Source: a virus
Reading direction: 5' to 3' (one strand)
Length of the DNA: 64,000 nucleotides
IMG/VR virus record: IMGVR_UViG_3300009136_000002
Location: 1 to 64,000 of that record
Shown here: piece by piece, positions 17,073 to 24,693 of the stretch
How positions within the stretch are numbered: position 1 is the stretch's first letter
Layout of the letters: every line of letters starts with the position of its first letter
Notes under the pieces: model-generated
What the model was told of the DNA's origin: nothing
Databases searched by the model: none
Seen by the model: the letters and a program-made list of their open reading frames with translations, nothing else
Position numbers and translations under genes: made by a program

Positions 17073-18452
17073 TTACTCTTGTTCTTGTGATACTCCAAAG
17101 GTTGTGAATTCCGTGTCAGGATCGGTAGCAAAGCAATGTGAGAAATAGCCTGTGTACCGTCCCATATACATTCGCTTAGTTAAAATGGCCCAATCGTGCC
17201 ATGCTTTGAGCTGTATCCCAGCACCCTTGACAAACTTATCAATCTCCAGGGTGCGCTCGATGCTTGCCAACTGACCATCTAGTTCTTCCGGCGTTGCTTC
17301 TTCCGGCTCTTGCCCTGCGCCAAAGAGCGGCGGCTGTGCTGGTGGTTCAACTGGCGGCTCAACTGGCGGCTCAACTGGCGGCTCAACTGGCGGCTGCGGC
17401 GGTGGATCGACCATACTGAGCGGGCCTGTTGGTTCCGGCGATGCGAATGAAGGCCTCGGCCACGGTGTTCCCCAAAAGCGTTTGTGCTTGTCGTCCAATT
17501 CCTTGAGAACAGGGCTATCCGGCGGTAATAGGCCCAGCCGGACGATGTTCTCTTCTTTTGCGAGGAACGTGGTGAAGCCACTCGTTCTCAACCCGAAAAA
17601 TTCTGCTATAAATTTTTCATCATCGGTTTCCGGTACAACTGGCGCTGGCGGTGGGGGCGGCACTATTGTATCAGCCAGCTTGTCCAGCCCTGTCTTTCCT
17701 GGTTCCTCGATAATCTCGCCTGTTTGTAAGTCAACGCCACTAATTACATCTAGTTGCTGATCTATCCCTGCCTCCGCTCTTTCGTCGAGACTCACGGCCA
17801 GGGACAGGGAATTGTCCACGACTGAGGACGGTAGGTACTTGACGCTGTGCCTAATTGCTGTCTTTAAGGCCATTGCATCAAAGTCTGTTACCCAGGGGCC
17901 GGATCTTCCCGCTGGTGAGCGTTGCTGAACCGCCTTGATGTGGCTCATTGGGAGAACCCTGAATTGAAACCCACCTTCCTTGTAAAATGCGATACAGTAA
18001 GCTGCTACCTGATCTCCGCGATCATGCTCCTCGTATGCTGGCTTGTGATGAATGTGGGGGTTAGATCCATGCTCGTAACTGAAACTATCTTTGGCATAGA
18101 CTATGTGAGCCTCGATGTTCCGAAACTTGCCGGATCTCATAGCCAAGTCGATCAGACCCATATACCCTGGGATAAACGTGACCTTCTTGGCAAAGGGAAC
18201 CAAATGCGCCATATTTCTGACTCCATCCGGCTCCAGCCCCAACTGAGCGCACGTTAAGACCGCAGACAGTAAGCTCTGAGGCGTACAGTCCAGTAGCCCA
18301 GGCGTTAGCTGCACGGAGGTCATAACGATCCGGCTGAACCTGTCCACTCCGATCTGTTTTGGTAATGCAGCCGTGAGGGATTTTGAATGCTGATGGAGGA
18401 GCTGCTTTACCGATTGGATCTTGGTCTGTTGTGTCGTAAGTTGTCCGGTCAT
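17073..18452 (-). CDS. recT: RecT-family single-strand annealing protein (459 aa)
   Basis: Anneals complementary single strands in phage recombination, working with the YqaJ exonuclease encoded just upstream. The RecT core spans roughly residues 5-240, with MTSVQLTPGLLDCTPQSLL, CAQLGLEPDG, FIPGYMGLIDLAMRSG and the closing DFDAMALKTAIRHSVKYLP. The ATG at 18452 overlaps the YqaJ stop (ATGA) and has AGGAGAAAGG before it. The protein is much longer than usual RecT (about 270-300 aa): it has a Pro-rich linker with repeated PPVE units near 330-375 and a helical C-terminal domain that may recruit SSB or another partner. Confidence 0.92.
   Translation of the reverse strand: MTGQLTTQQTKIQSVKQLLHQHSKSLTAALPKQIGVDRFSRIVMTSVQLTPGLLDCTPQSLLSAVLTCAQLGLEPDGVRNMAHLVPFAKKVTFIPGYMGLIDLAMRSGKFRNIEAHIVYAKDSFSYEHGSNPHIHHKPAYEEHDRGDQVAAYCIAFYKEGGFQFRVLPMSHIKAVQQRSPAGRSGPWVTDFDAMALKTAIRHSVKYLPSSVVDNSLSLAVSLDERAEAGIDQQLDVISGVDLQTGEIIEEPGKTGLDKLADTIVPPPPPAPVVPETDDEKFIAEFFGLRTSGFTTFLAKEENIVRLGLLPPDSPVLKELDDKHKRFWGTPWPRPSFASPEPTGPLSMVDPPPQPPVEPPVEPPVEPPVEPPAQPPLFGAGQEPEEATPEELDGQLASIERTLEIDKFVKGAGIQLKAWHDWAILTKRMYMGRYTGYFSHCFATDPDTEFTTFGVSQEQE
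17344..17391 (-). repeat. Four 12-bp tandem repeats inside recT
   Basis: Four consecutive copies of a GGCTCAACTGGC unit (first copy GGTTCAACTGGC) encode the repeated PPVE tetrapeptide of the RecT linker. Being in frame with 12-base periodicity, the tract can gain or lose units without a frameshift. Confidence 0.9.
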
Positions 18453-19336
18453 GCCTTTCTCCTTAATGTTCTGACAGTTGCGGCATCTACCCAATATGCC
18501 TCTCTCTCATGGGCTACCCAGCTATACGTTACTCCGTTTGACAACACGCCGTAGCTTGCCAACTCTAGCTTGGACTTGATCTTGTTCTCCAGGGCTGTCT
18601 TTTCCTTTCTGAGCTGCTTTTCCTTCGCTTTGATCTCTTGTAAGTCCTCATCCCACCAAAGAGCCTCCCCAGGTAGCGGAATGGATTCTCCGCTATCTTT
18701 GGGGTACTGGAAATGAAGGGCTTCTTTTGATGAATCTGAGTCGTCTACCGGAGGAGGATCTTGATTCTGAATTCGCTGCCAAAACTTGCCCTCTTCCTCG
18801 ATAAGAATTTCCACAAAGCGGTCATTGCGTTGAACATCAACGATAAGATCGCTGTAGTCACCGAAGAATACAGCCAATGATCCCCACTCACTCCCTGTGA
18901 CCGCCATTTCATGTTGGATCTGAACCTGATAATAAAGCGGTGGCTCCTCAAGCCAATTACTCTTCATTCCAGGCCCACCAGTTTTGATCTGCAAGACCCC
19001 CTGGCCTCGATCATCAAAGGGCTCGATCAGGCGGTCTATGGTTGCCATCATAAATTCATGCTCTGGATGCTGGTATATCGTAAAGTTGTCCGGCTTTATC
19101 GTGTCCCTACCAGTTTCCCTCTCGTAGTAGGCTGCAACTGCATCTTCGAGATCCAGACCCCATTGCATTCGCTGGTTCATTTCCTGCTCTGGCATCATCT
19201 TCAACTTGCGAAGATACAGCGATAGAGGGGATACCCAGGGGGAGATCCCCAAGACCGCCGCAGCCTCAGACCCGCCGATCCCACCCATCCGAGCCTCAAG
19301 CCATTCGTCACGATTTTTATGAGATTTCCATTTCAT
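18449..19336 (-). CDS. YqaJ-like viral recombinase exonuclease (295 aa)
   Basis: PD-(D/E)XK nuclease expected to resect double-stranded ends for RecT. Family marks: GGIGGSEAAAVLGISPW at about residues 18-34, GLDLEDAV near 60-67, ATIDRLI near 98-104 with the catalytic Asp, VLQIKT near 114-119 with the Lys, and YYQVQIQHEMAVTG near 135-148. The position normally filled by Glu in ExK is Gln here, a variant whose activity would need testing. The C-terminal third has a coiled coil of Lys/Glu. First gene of the leftward recombination operon; no Shine-Dalgarno is seen and a promoter lies just upstream. Confidence 0.9.
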   Translation of the reverse strand: MKWKSHKNRDEWLEARMGGIGGSEAAAVLGISPWVSPLSLYLRKLKMMPEQEMNQRMQWGLDLEDAVAAYYERETGRDTIKPDNFTIYQHPEHEFMMATIDRLIEPFDDRGQGVLQIKTGGPGMKSNWLEEPPLYYQVQIQHEMAVTGSEWGSLAVFFGDYSDLIVDVQRNDRFVEILIEEEGKFWQRIQNQDPPPVDDSDSSKEALHFQYPKDSGESIPLPGEALWWDEDLQEIKAKEKQLRKEKTALENKIKSKLELASYGVLSNGVTYSWVAHEREAYWVDAATVRTLRRKA

Positions 19337-19692
19337 GCAGGGGTATCTTTACGATTTTTTTTAGGCAAAGTCAACGATAAAATGACTGTTGATAACTGCC
19401 TCAAAATAGCCCATTTTTAACGCTGGATTCTATGACAATTTGAATACTTACAATCGTTATTAACACGGTATTTACAGGTAATAAGTTATCCCCAACTGCT
19501 TAATTACATTAACAATAGTCTTGATGAAACTTTTTTTCCGGCACATCAGCTCTAGCGTCGCTCATAGTGCGTGACAATTAGGGTGATTCATTTCAAGCTA
19601 TTTTGTGCATATTTCTTGTTGACTCGAACCTGGGAATCGGTGTAAGCATCCCGAAGCGATCTGACAACAAACCATAGGAGGGAACCAACGAA
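19337..19692. other. AT-rich divergent control region without genes
   Basis: This 356-base gap separates the leftward recombination operon from the rightward replication genes. It is AT-rich, contains a TTATTA/TAATAA inverted repeat around 19457-19485, a DnaA-box-like TTATCCCCA near 19487, and runs of T that may bend DNA. A TTGACT at 19619 has no good -10 partner. Plausible operator and origin region for the Cro-like protein and the initiator, but no clear iteron array is visible. Confidence 0.45.
19346..19374 (-). promoter_or_regulatory. Leftward promoter for yqaJ-recT-Y RNA-rsr operon
   Basis: Minus strand TTGACT, 17-base spacer, then TAAAGA as a weak -10. The expected start is within a few bases of the yqaJ ATG, so the mRNA could be leaderless; no Shine-Dalgarno is present before that ATG, consistent with this. 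The -10 match is poor, so activator dependence is possible. Confidence 0.5.
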
Positions 19693-19953
19693 ATGTCGTC
19701 GCTAAGAAATTTTCCAGTACCGAAGGCTATCAAAATCCGCGCCCTACAACACAACCTCACACAAAAAGAGATCGCCAACATCATCACAGAGCAAACCGGA
19801 AAGTACCTCTCCCCAAGAAGGCTCAATGATATGATCCACGGACTCCGGCGAGGAGAGTGGGAGAAGTATCATCTGCTGGTTGCAGAGATACTGAATTTCA
19901 GACCATCAGAGATAAGAGATCCAGCCTTTAGTCCCAAAAGCCCTCTAACCTAG
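19693..19953 (+). CDS. Cro/CI-type helix-turn-helix regulator (86 aa)
   Basis: Small DNA-binding protein. Residues about 19-55 fit a phage-repressor helix-turn-helix: LTQKEIANIITEQTGKYLSPRRLNDMIHGLRR, with LTQKEIA as helix 2 and the SPRRLNDMI recognition helix. Preceded by TAGGAGGG. First gene of the rightward early operon beside a divergent promoter region, so it probably controls both directions. No partner CI-like repressor or integrase was found, so lysogeny is not implied. Confidence 0.75.
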   Translation: MSSLRNFPVPKAIKIRALQHNLTQKEIANIITEQTGKYLSPRRLNDMIHGLRRGEWEKYHLLVAEILNFRPSEIRDPAFSPKSPLT

Positions 19954-19965
19954 AGAGGCCCACCG

Positions 19966-20805
19966 ATGAAATGGCTCCGTCTATGGATTGAATGGGCTCA
20001 CGACCCAAAAATTATCGCTATGCCTGAGTCTATGCAGCGCAGACATATTGTTCTCCTGTGTTTGCGCCGCCAAGTAGATACCTCTACCCTCAGCGATGAA
20101 GAGATAGCATCCTATATGCGAATAGGCATGGAGGATCTTCAAGAAACCAAAGAGTTATTTACACGAAAAAACTTCATAGATAACGGCTGGAACGTACTGG
20201 CATGGGATGATCGTCAATATGATAGCGATAGCTCAACACTCCGTACTCGCAAATGGCGAAAAAGACAGAGGAAAAAAGAACGTGACAAAAAGGAAACGTC
20301 ACAGGAACGTCACGGTGACGGCGTAGATACAGATACAGAAACAGATAAAGACTATACTTCCTCTAAAGAAGAGGAAGTATTGTCAGAACCTCCGGCTCAG
20401 ACCCCCCCTTGCCCGCATGGAAAAATAAAAGAGCTTTACAACAAATACTGCAAATCTCTTCCAGGCCTCCTTACAATGTCAAAACAACGGAAGGTTAAAC
20501 TCAAAACTAGATGGGGTGAGCATCCGAATCTTGATTGGTGGCAAGCCCTCTTTGAAACAGTAGAGCAAATACCATTCTGTTGTGGTGACAATGATCGAGG
20601 ATGGAAAGCCTCTTTCGATTGGCTAGTAGCAAATGATACAAATGCTCTCAAGGTAATGGAGGGAAAGTATTTCAAGCAGGAAGTTTTGAAAAAATCTGAT
20701 GGTCTTGTTGGTTGTAAAAAATGTACCCTAAGATCGGGAGCATCAACTATGGATCTCGATGAACACGGAGTTTGCTGGTCATGCAGAGAAAAAAGACGTT
20801 TTTGA
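19966..20805 (+). CDS. Replisome-organizer / initiator-like protein with C-terminal zinc finger (279 aa)
   Basis: Likely replication initiator that loads host replication proteins. The N-terminus (MKWLRLWIEWAHDPKI, then a winged-helix-like DEEIASYMRI) matches phage replisome-organizer N-terminal domains. A charged, Lys/Arg- and Asp/Thr-rich linker spans about 95-145. The second domain has the typical IKELYNKYCKSLPGLLTMSKQRKVKL beginning and DNDRGWKASFDWL near 208-220. The C-terminus adds a CKKC...CWSC zinc finger. Located next to the AT-rich region, which could hold the origin. No DNA polymerase is encoded, so the host replisome is presumably used. Confidence 0.75.
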   Translation: MKWLRLWIEWAHDPKIIAMPESMQRRHIVLLCLRRQVDTSTLSDEEIASYMRIGMEDLQETKELFTRKNFIDNGWNVLAWDDRQYDSDSSTLRTRKWRKRQRKKERDKKETSQERHGDGVDTDTETDKDYTSSKEEEVLSEPPAQTPPCPHGKIKELYNKYCKSLPGLLTMSKQRKVKLKTRWGEHPNLDWWQALFETVEQIPFCCGDNDRGWKASFDWLVANDTNALKVMEGKYFKQEVLKKSDGLVGCKKCTLRSGASTMDLDEHGVCWSCREKRRF

Positions 20806-20978
20806 GTGAGGAGGAGATCGAGCGAATCACAACAGATTTACTTGTCCAGGGGTATGACCAAGACAGGATAATTGACCACCTGGAACGCATCAATGAACAG
20901 CGCGAGAAAAAAGAAGCCAGAGAACCGCAGCACGTTTCATCCGTTATGGATGAAGTTATGAAGAGGTTGAAACGGTGA
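20781..20978 (+). CDS. Small helical protein overlapping the initiator gene (65 aa)
   Basis: Overlaps the end of the initiator gene by 25 bases in another frame. The product is highly charged and helical (LSEEEIERITTDLL, IIDHLERINEQREKKE). It may assist helicase loading or be an initiator accessory subunit, judged only by position. The ATG at 20781 is preferred over a TTG three codons upstream, which sits too close to GGAG. Confidence 0.6.
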   Translation: MQRKKTFLSEEEIERITTDLLVQGYDQDRIIDHLERINEQREKKEAREPQHVSSVMDEVMKRLKR

Positions 20979-21313
20979 AGCCCTATCTCTTAGCCAAAGA
21001 ACGAATGAACAAGACTGAACGAGCTTACGCGGATAGCCTGTACGGACTCCAACTTGCTGGCGAGATCCTGCAGTATGAATTCGAGGGGGTGAAGTTAAGG
21101 CTGGCCCCAGGCTCATTCTACACGCCGGATTTCTATGTGGTCACGCCGGAAAGATTTGAATTGCATGAGGTCAAAGGGTTCTGGCGCGAGGCTGCAATGG
21201 TGAGAATAAAAGTAGCGGCGGCTAAGTATCCCCACTTCAAATTCGTGGTTGTGACAATGGATAAGCCTAGTCGCCGCTCTATAGTGAGATGGCATTTTAA
21301 GGAGATTAACTAG
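20975..21313 (+). CDS. DUF1064-like PD-(D/E)XK nuclease (112 aa)
   Basis: Small phage endonuclease of the DUF1064 type, probably a branch-resolving or recombination nuclease. The catalytic set is visible: E near residue 30 (AGEILQYEFEGVKLRL), YTPDFYVV near 50 with the Asp, and LHEVKGFW near 63-70 with the ExK. The GTG start overlaps the previous stop (GTGA). It ends convergent with the next gene, stop codons overlapping, with no terminator between them. Confidence 0.8.
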   Translation: MKPYLLAKERMNKTERAYADSLYGLQLAGEILQYEFEGVKLRLAPGSFYTPDFYVVTPERFELHEVKGFWREAAMVRIKVAAAKYPHFKFVVVTMDKPSRRSIVRWHFKEIN

Positions 21314-22494
21314 CGGAGAAGAAACCGGATATTGACGTTGAGATCGAATTGTCCAGGTGGTTTATTCTCCAGATCGAAGATGTCTTTAATATCAGAGCTA
21401 ACACCTGATTTAAATTGCTCAAACTCCCTTCTGATGCCTTGGTGGATTTTATGGAGGTTTTCAACCTGTTCACCCAATCCGTCTAGCTCCAGGGCTTCCA
21501 TCCTCCGAATGAGGGCAGCGAAGTTAGCGTGGATTTCTTCTGGATCGAGAGGCACAATGGCTGGCTCTGGATCTGCTGGCGGTGTAGGTTGAGGTAGTTT
21601 CTCGTTGAAGAATTCCCAGGCCTTTTCCGTGGATTTCTCATACCATTTCTTGTGGCTCTGAATAAACTCAATCAGATCATCGCCGGATACGTCCCTCAAG
21701 CCAGGATGGAGCTTGTAGCTCCGGCTGGATCGGCCTCCAATGAGGTCAATCATGCCGTGTGGTTCGAGTCGTTTGATAACCATTTGCAGGGTGCTAGAGA
21801 TATTGGCTGGGGGTTTGCCAACTCCGGCGGCGATTTCCCTGGCGAGAAATTCCTCTGACATTGAGCGGGAGATCAGGTCGATCACGTTCTTTGATGTTCG
21901 TTTGAAGCGTAGGGCTCCGTGCTGGTATGGGCCTGATCGCTGCCCCAGGGTGATGCTCTCGCTGTTCTTGACAGGGGTTGCCTTCCAATACTTCCGAAAC
22001 AATGCCTCGAATCCCATGTCCAATGCGTCATTTTTCATGCAATACTGGTAGGCCAGCCCAACTCTTTTGCGGTAGATCATCCCTGTGTCTTTGAGTTTGT
22101 TCCAGATATGAGATAATGCAGAGCTAGTATCAGCCAGGGGTTTCCCTATTTCAACTGAGATAGCCCTTGAGTTGATAAGGGCATCCCCAGCATTGAATAG
22201 GGCATACAATACATTTTGGTTTAGTGTTGGAAAAGGTAGTTCTTTCACGCCGTACTCCTTCCGGATCTCGAAGGGGCTCAAGCGTCTAACACGCTTTGAG
22301 ACTCTTGCGGGATCATCTTCAAACCTCTCTCTCGGTCTGAATTTCTTTTTGTGTTTGGTTTTGGTTCCGATCTCTTCCTTCCTGGCTTGATCCAGGTCGT
22401 TCTGTTTTTCCTTCCCCTCCTCTCTTTCAAGGTGATCTTCCAGGGGTTCGCCGCCAACTGTAATCGCCGGAGTGCCTTCCCTCAGTTTGTCCAA
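21310..22494 (-). CDS. Double winged-helix DNA-binding protein (394 aa)
   Basis: Two related winged-helix units are visible: NSRAISVEIGKPLADTSSAL...KLKDTGMIYRKRVG (about residues 107-150) and FLAREIAAGVGKPPANISSTL...RLEPHGMIDLIG (about 213-255). They share the GKPxAxxSSxL recognition-helix pattern, suggesting internal duplication. A charged N-terminus and a C-terminal coiled coil (about 320-380) could mediate oligomerisation. TTG start with AGGAGG six bases before. Could be a transcription regulator or partition/centromere-binding protein; no named family recognised. Confidence 0.65.
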   Translation of the reverse strand: MDKLREGTPAITVGGEPLEDHLEREEGKEKQNDLDQARKEEIGTKTKHKKKFRPRERFEDDPARVSKRVRRLSPFEIRKEYGVKELPFPTLNQNVLYALFNAGDALINSRAISVEIGKPLADTSSALSHIWNKLKDTGMIYRKRVGLAYQYCMKNDALDMGFEALFRKYWKATPVKNSESITLGQRSGPYQHGALRFKRTSKNVIDLISRSMSEEFLAREIAAGVGKPPANISSTLQMVIKRLEPHGMIDLIGGRSSRSYKLHPGLRDVSGDDLIEFIQSHKKWYEKSTEKAWEFFNEKLPQPTPPADPEPAIVPLDPEEIHANFAALIRRMEALELDGLGEQVENLHKIHQGIRREFEQFKSGVSSDIKDIFDLENKPPGQFDLNVNIRFLLR

Positions 22495-22508
22495 TTCGGC
22501 CTCCTTTC

Positions 22509-22778
22509 TTAATCCCTCTCGATGCTGACTAACACGCCACCATCAAACCACAGGTAAAACGAGTAAGATGCCTGATATTTTCCGATCCGATCAAAGTTGT
22601 AGACCCATTGAGATCCGTAAACATTGTCCGGCTGTCCACAAAACATGAGGACTTGCTGTGCGGAGGCTCCTACTCCGATGATTGTATCCCTGCCACAATA
22701 CATAGGCATATTATTGGCATTATACTTACCATTGCCCATAAGCGTTAGCAGGGTGGCGATTAAGAGCAGATGTTTCAT
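22509..22778 (-). CDS. DUF2845-like secreted protein (89 aa)
   Basis: Begins with a hydrophobic signal-like segment (LLLIATLLTLMG). The body has MYCGRDTIIGVGASAQQVLMFCGQPDNVYGSQWVY in shorter pieces typical of DUF2845/SmpA-OmlA-like periplasmic proteins: CGxxxIxVG, two Cys that may pair, and a closing FDGGVLVSIERD. A periplasmic or envelope location is expected. In a phage it might act in superinfection exclusion, but that is unproven. Looks like a host-derived gene. Confidence 0.65.
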   Translation of the reverse strand: MKHLLLIATLLTLMGNGKYNANNMPMYCGRDTIIGVGASAQQVLMFCGQPDNVYGSQWVYNFDRIGKYQASYSFYLWFDGGVLVSIERD

Positions 22779-22796
22779 CTATCCCCTCCTTTCGTC

Positions 22797-22822
22797 TAGT
22801 GTGATTCTAAACTCATACACTA
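22797..22822. promoter_or_regulatory. Inverted repeat in divergent intergenic region
   Basis: TAGTGT and ACACTA arms, 6 bases each, 14-base spacer, between divergently oriented genes. Could be an operator for one of the neighbouring DNA-binding proteins. Short arms make chance occurrence possible. Confidence 0.3.
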
Positions 22823-22890
22823 TCTAGCGGGATAAGTACACCTATTTTTAGCTTGAAGTCGAGGTTGGTTCCTTGGTACAGAGGTCGAAC

Positions 22891-23220
22891 GTGAGGACAT
22901 TCGACTCAGCACATGAGGCATTGTTTTGGTGGTATGCACTAAAAGAGGTCGGCCTGGAAGTTAGGTATGTGCGTGGCGATCTCACAGGCGCAGTTGTGCA
23001 AATCAGCCGGAGAGTGCCTGTGCCTTCCGATACTTGGTGCGTGTGGATCACGTTGGATATTTTGATTTCGCGCCTTCCAGGGCGATACCAGCGCATCATA
23101 GATGAGTATTACGCGAGGGGTCGGTACATCAAGCCATTTAGACGCTGGCGGTTCTCAGGTAGGTGGAGGGCTTGTTGCAGATTGTTTTGGTCAATGCTCC
23201 CTAGTGAGTTCAAAACATGA
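22891..23220 (+). CDS. Hypothetical basic protein, possibly regulatory (109 aa)
   Basis: The GTG at 22891 has AGAGG six bases before it, so it is preferred over an upstream TTG. The product has an alpha/beta start (HEALFWWYALKEVGLEVRYV), a central LPGRYQRIIDEYYARGRYI and a very basic C-terminus (RRWRFSGRWRACCRLF). The middle part recalls phage late-transcription regulators, but I cannot assign a family. It overlaps the following MerR-like gene by ATGA, so both are likely co-produced DNA-binding factors. Confidence 0.55.
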   Translation: MRTFDSAHEALFWWYALKEVGLEVRYVRGDLTGAVVQISRRVPVPSDTWCVWITLDILISRLPGRYQRIIDEYYARGRYIKPFRRWRFSGRWRACCRLFWSMLPSEFKT

Positions 23221-23402
23221 CTGACTCTAAGCCATACTACACAGTACGCGAGTTCGCGGAGCGGATAGGCTGGCCTCGAAGGACTGTGCGCTATTACCTC
23301 AAGAAGCGGCACATTCGAGGGCTCAAGCCACAGAATGATTGGAGGATACCCAGGAAGGAGTTGGTGCGCTGGGATCTGCTAGAGGAAAACGAAACCAGTT
23401 GA
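23217..23402 (+). CDS. MerR/excisionase-like helix-turn-helix protein (61 aa)
   Basis: Single small winged-helix domain: YTVREFAERIGWPRRTVRYY forms the helix-turn-helix, and RGLKPQNDWRIPRKELVRW is the wing and helix typical of excisionase/AlpA/helix_turn_helix_17 proteins. No integrase is present, so a recombination-directionality role is unlikely; a transcriptional role is more plausible. Ends before a strong terminator. Confidence 0.75.
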   Translation: MTDSKPYYTVREFAERIGWPRRTVRYYLKKRHIRGLKPQNDWRIPRKELVRWDLLEENETS

Positions 23403-23495
23403 CATAGATTTTAATTTCATTATATTTGGTCACAGGTAGAGATACCCGCTCCGTTCACAGGCTTGCGGTGTTCTCAATCCTATCTCTCGGTGGGC

Positions 23496-23531
23496 GTGGC
23501 CCCTGGTTGATCCCCAGGGGCCACTCTTTTT
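23496..23531 (+). terminator. Rho-independent terminator after rightward early genes
   Basis: Eleven-base perfect inverted repeat GTGGCCCCTGG / CCAGGGGCCAC with a 7-base loop followed by TCTTTTT. It overlaps the stop codon of the convergent leftward gene. Confidence 0.9.
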
Positions 23532-24018
23532 AGGCGAGTCCTGGGTTGGTACTCAAGATTTCATCCTTGATGTTTTCCAGGGCTTCCTCTTCCTCTTCCT
23601 CAGTCGTTGCATCCTCGATGCTGATGTCAATGTTCTGCAACTCGTTGATCCAGCCATCCAGCCCTTCAATGCGCTCGGTTAGCAACTCCCCGCTTGCGCT
23701 GGACTCCTGCAGACTTTCCGGCATGGCCTCTAGGCTCTCCTGGCACTCTTCCATCAAGGCCTCCAGGTCGGCACTCATGCTCTCGATCAGCTCCGGCAAC
23801 TCCTCGACTGTATTGATCTCATGCACAGTCCTCTCAAAATCATCCTCCAACTGCCATAGCTGGGAGTAGAAGGCTGATTGAGTTAGCTGGTGACGCTCTG
23901 GCCGCGTCTTGCTGAATCGCTTGGGGCCATATCGAAATTTCCACCACCAGTAGGACTCTCCCTTCAATGCAACTGGATTGTCCTTCTGCGCCTTCGCCAC
24001 AAAATTAGCTCTCGCCAT
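23530..24018 (-). CDS. Conserved phage hypothetical protein (162 aa)
   Basis: N-terminus ARANFVAKAQKDNP...GESYWWWKFRYG...RFSKTRPERHQLTQSAFY is a pattern I recognise from phage proteins of unknown function. The rest is a long acidic coiled coil with many Glu and Leu. Last gene of the leftward accessory cluster; overlaps the upstream gene by 14 bases. The basic start plus acidic coiled coil suggests an adaptor or DNA-mimic-like tail, which is only a guess. Confidence 0.7.
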   Translation of the reverse strand: MARANFVAKAQKDNPVALKGESYWWWKFRYGPKRFSKTRPERHQLTQSAFYSQLWQLEDDFERTVHEINTVEELPELIESMSADLEALMEECQESLEAMPESLQESSASGELLTERIEGLDGWINELQNIDISIEDATTEEEEEEALENIKDEILSTNPGLA

Positions 24019-24226
24019 CGTCCTCCTCCTTCCCTGGGGTTCTCGGCCAATCCGGTGTGTCCGGACATCGCATATCGGCCTTGATGCTCCATTTTCCCTC
24101 GGCGACCTTCTGAACGTCTAGGATCTGCAGATCGGGATTATACATTCCATCGTATAATTCCAGGCCAACAGCTTGTCCCAAGGCCTCCTCAATGTCTGTG
24201 CTGTCAAACTCCACAATTACTCTCAT
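24005..24226 (-). CDS. Hypothetical protein (73 aa)
   Basis: Small alpha/beta protein beginning MRVIVEFDSTDIEEAL, with a hydrophobic strand-helix pattern and an acidic C-terminus. No family recognised. It overlaps both flanking genes by a few bases, which supports translation as part of the operon. Confidence 0.65.
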   Translation of the reverse strand: MRVIVEFDSTDIEEALGQAVGLELYDGMYNPDLQILDVQKVAEGKWSIKADMRCPDTPDWPRTPGKEEDDGES

Positions 24227-24453
24227 GCTTTCCCCTTTCTCCGCGCCTCGCGGCGGATCTTCTTTCGCTTCTCGTCACAGCCTTTGTATGTCCGGCCCAG
24301 CCTCTTCGCAATGTCCTCTAGCTTTTCATCGCTTTCCAAGAGATATGCGATTTCCCTTGGTTTCCATCGTTTCCACGTTTTCTTTGCAAACTCCTGGCTG
24401 CGCTCATTGAGCCCTTGCTTGTACTTGTAATGGGCTACATTCTTGTGTCCCAT
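24223..24453 (-). CDS. SANT/Myb-like helix-turn-helix protein (76 aa)
   Basis: Basic protein whose core WKPREIAYLLESDEKLEDIAKRLGRTYKGC fits a SANT/Myb-like three-helix DNA-binding unit, with a Lys/Arg tail (KRKKIRREARRKGK). Such small proteins are common in phage accessory regions. Start has GGAGG followed by a spacer GAACCCG shared with several neighbours. Confidence 0.65.
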   Translation of the reverse strand: MGHKNVAHYKYKQGLNERSQEFAKKTWKRWKPREIAYLLESDEKLEDIAKRLGRTYKGCDEKRKKIRREARRKGKA

Positions 24454-24466
24454 CGGGTTCCACCTC

Positions 24467-24679
24467 CTATCTATCAGCTTGTTCGAGGAATTTGATTACG
24501 GCACTCTTCACAACACGCCCGCCCCAGGCGGCGAGGTAGTCGGCATCAACCTTTTGGTCAACTCCGGCTACCTTGCCGATCCTGGCCTTTTTAACCCCAG
24601 CCTCATTCTCTGTGATAACCATGCCGTAGGTTCCATCCCTGTTTGAAAACCAAAAGGTGTCGATAACCTTCAATCCCAT
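24467..24679 (-). CDS. Hypothetical protein (70 aa)
   Basis: Beta-rich N-terminus (VIDTFWFSNRDGTYGMVITE) and helical C-terminus (SAVIKFLEQAD). Not recognised. Start preceded by AAGGAGGGAGAACCCG, the repeated initiation cassette of this cluster. Confidence 0.65.
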   Translation of the reverse strand: MGLKVIDTFWFSNRDGTYGMVITENEAGVKKARIGKVAGVDQKVDADYLAAWGGRVVKSAVIKFLEQADR

Positions 24680-24693
24680 CGGGTTCTCCCTCC

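Noticed and set aside
19693-23402. Lysogeny module
   Set aside because: Cro-like and excisionase-like proteins are present, but no integrase, attachment-site repeat or CI-type repressor with a protease domain was found in the window.
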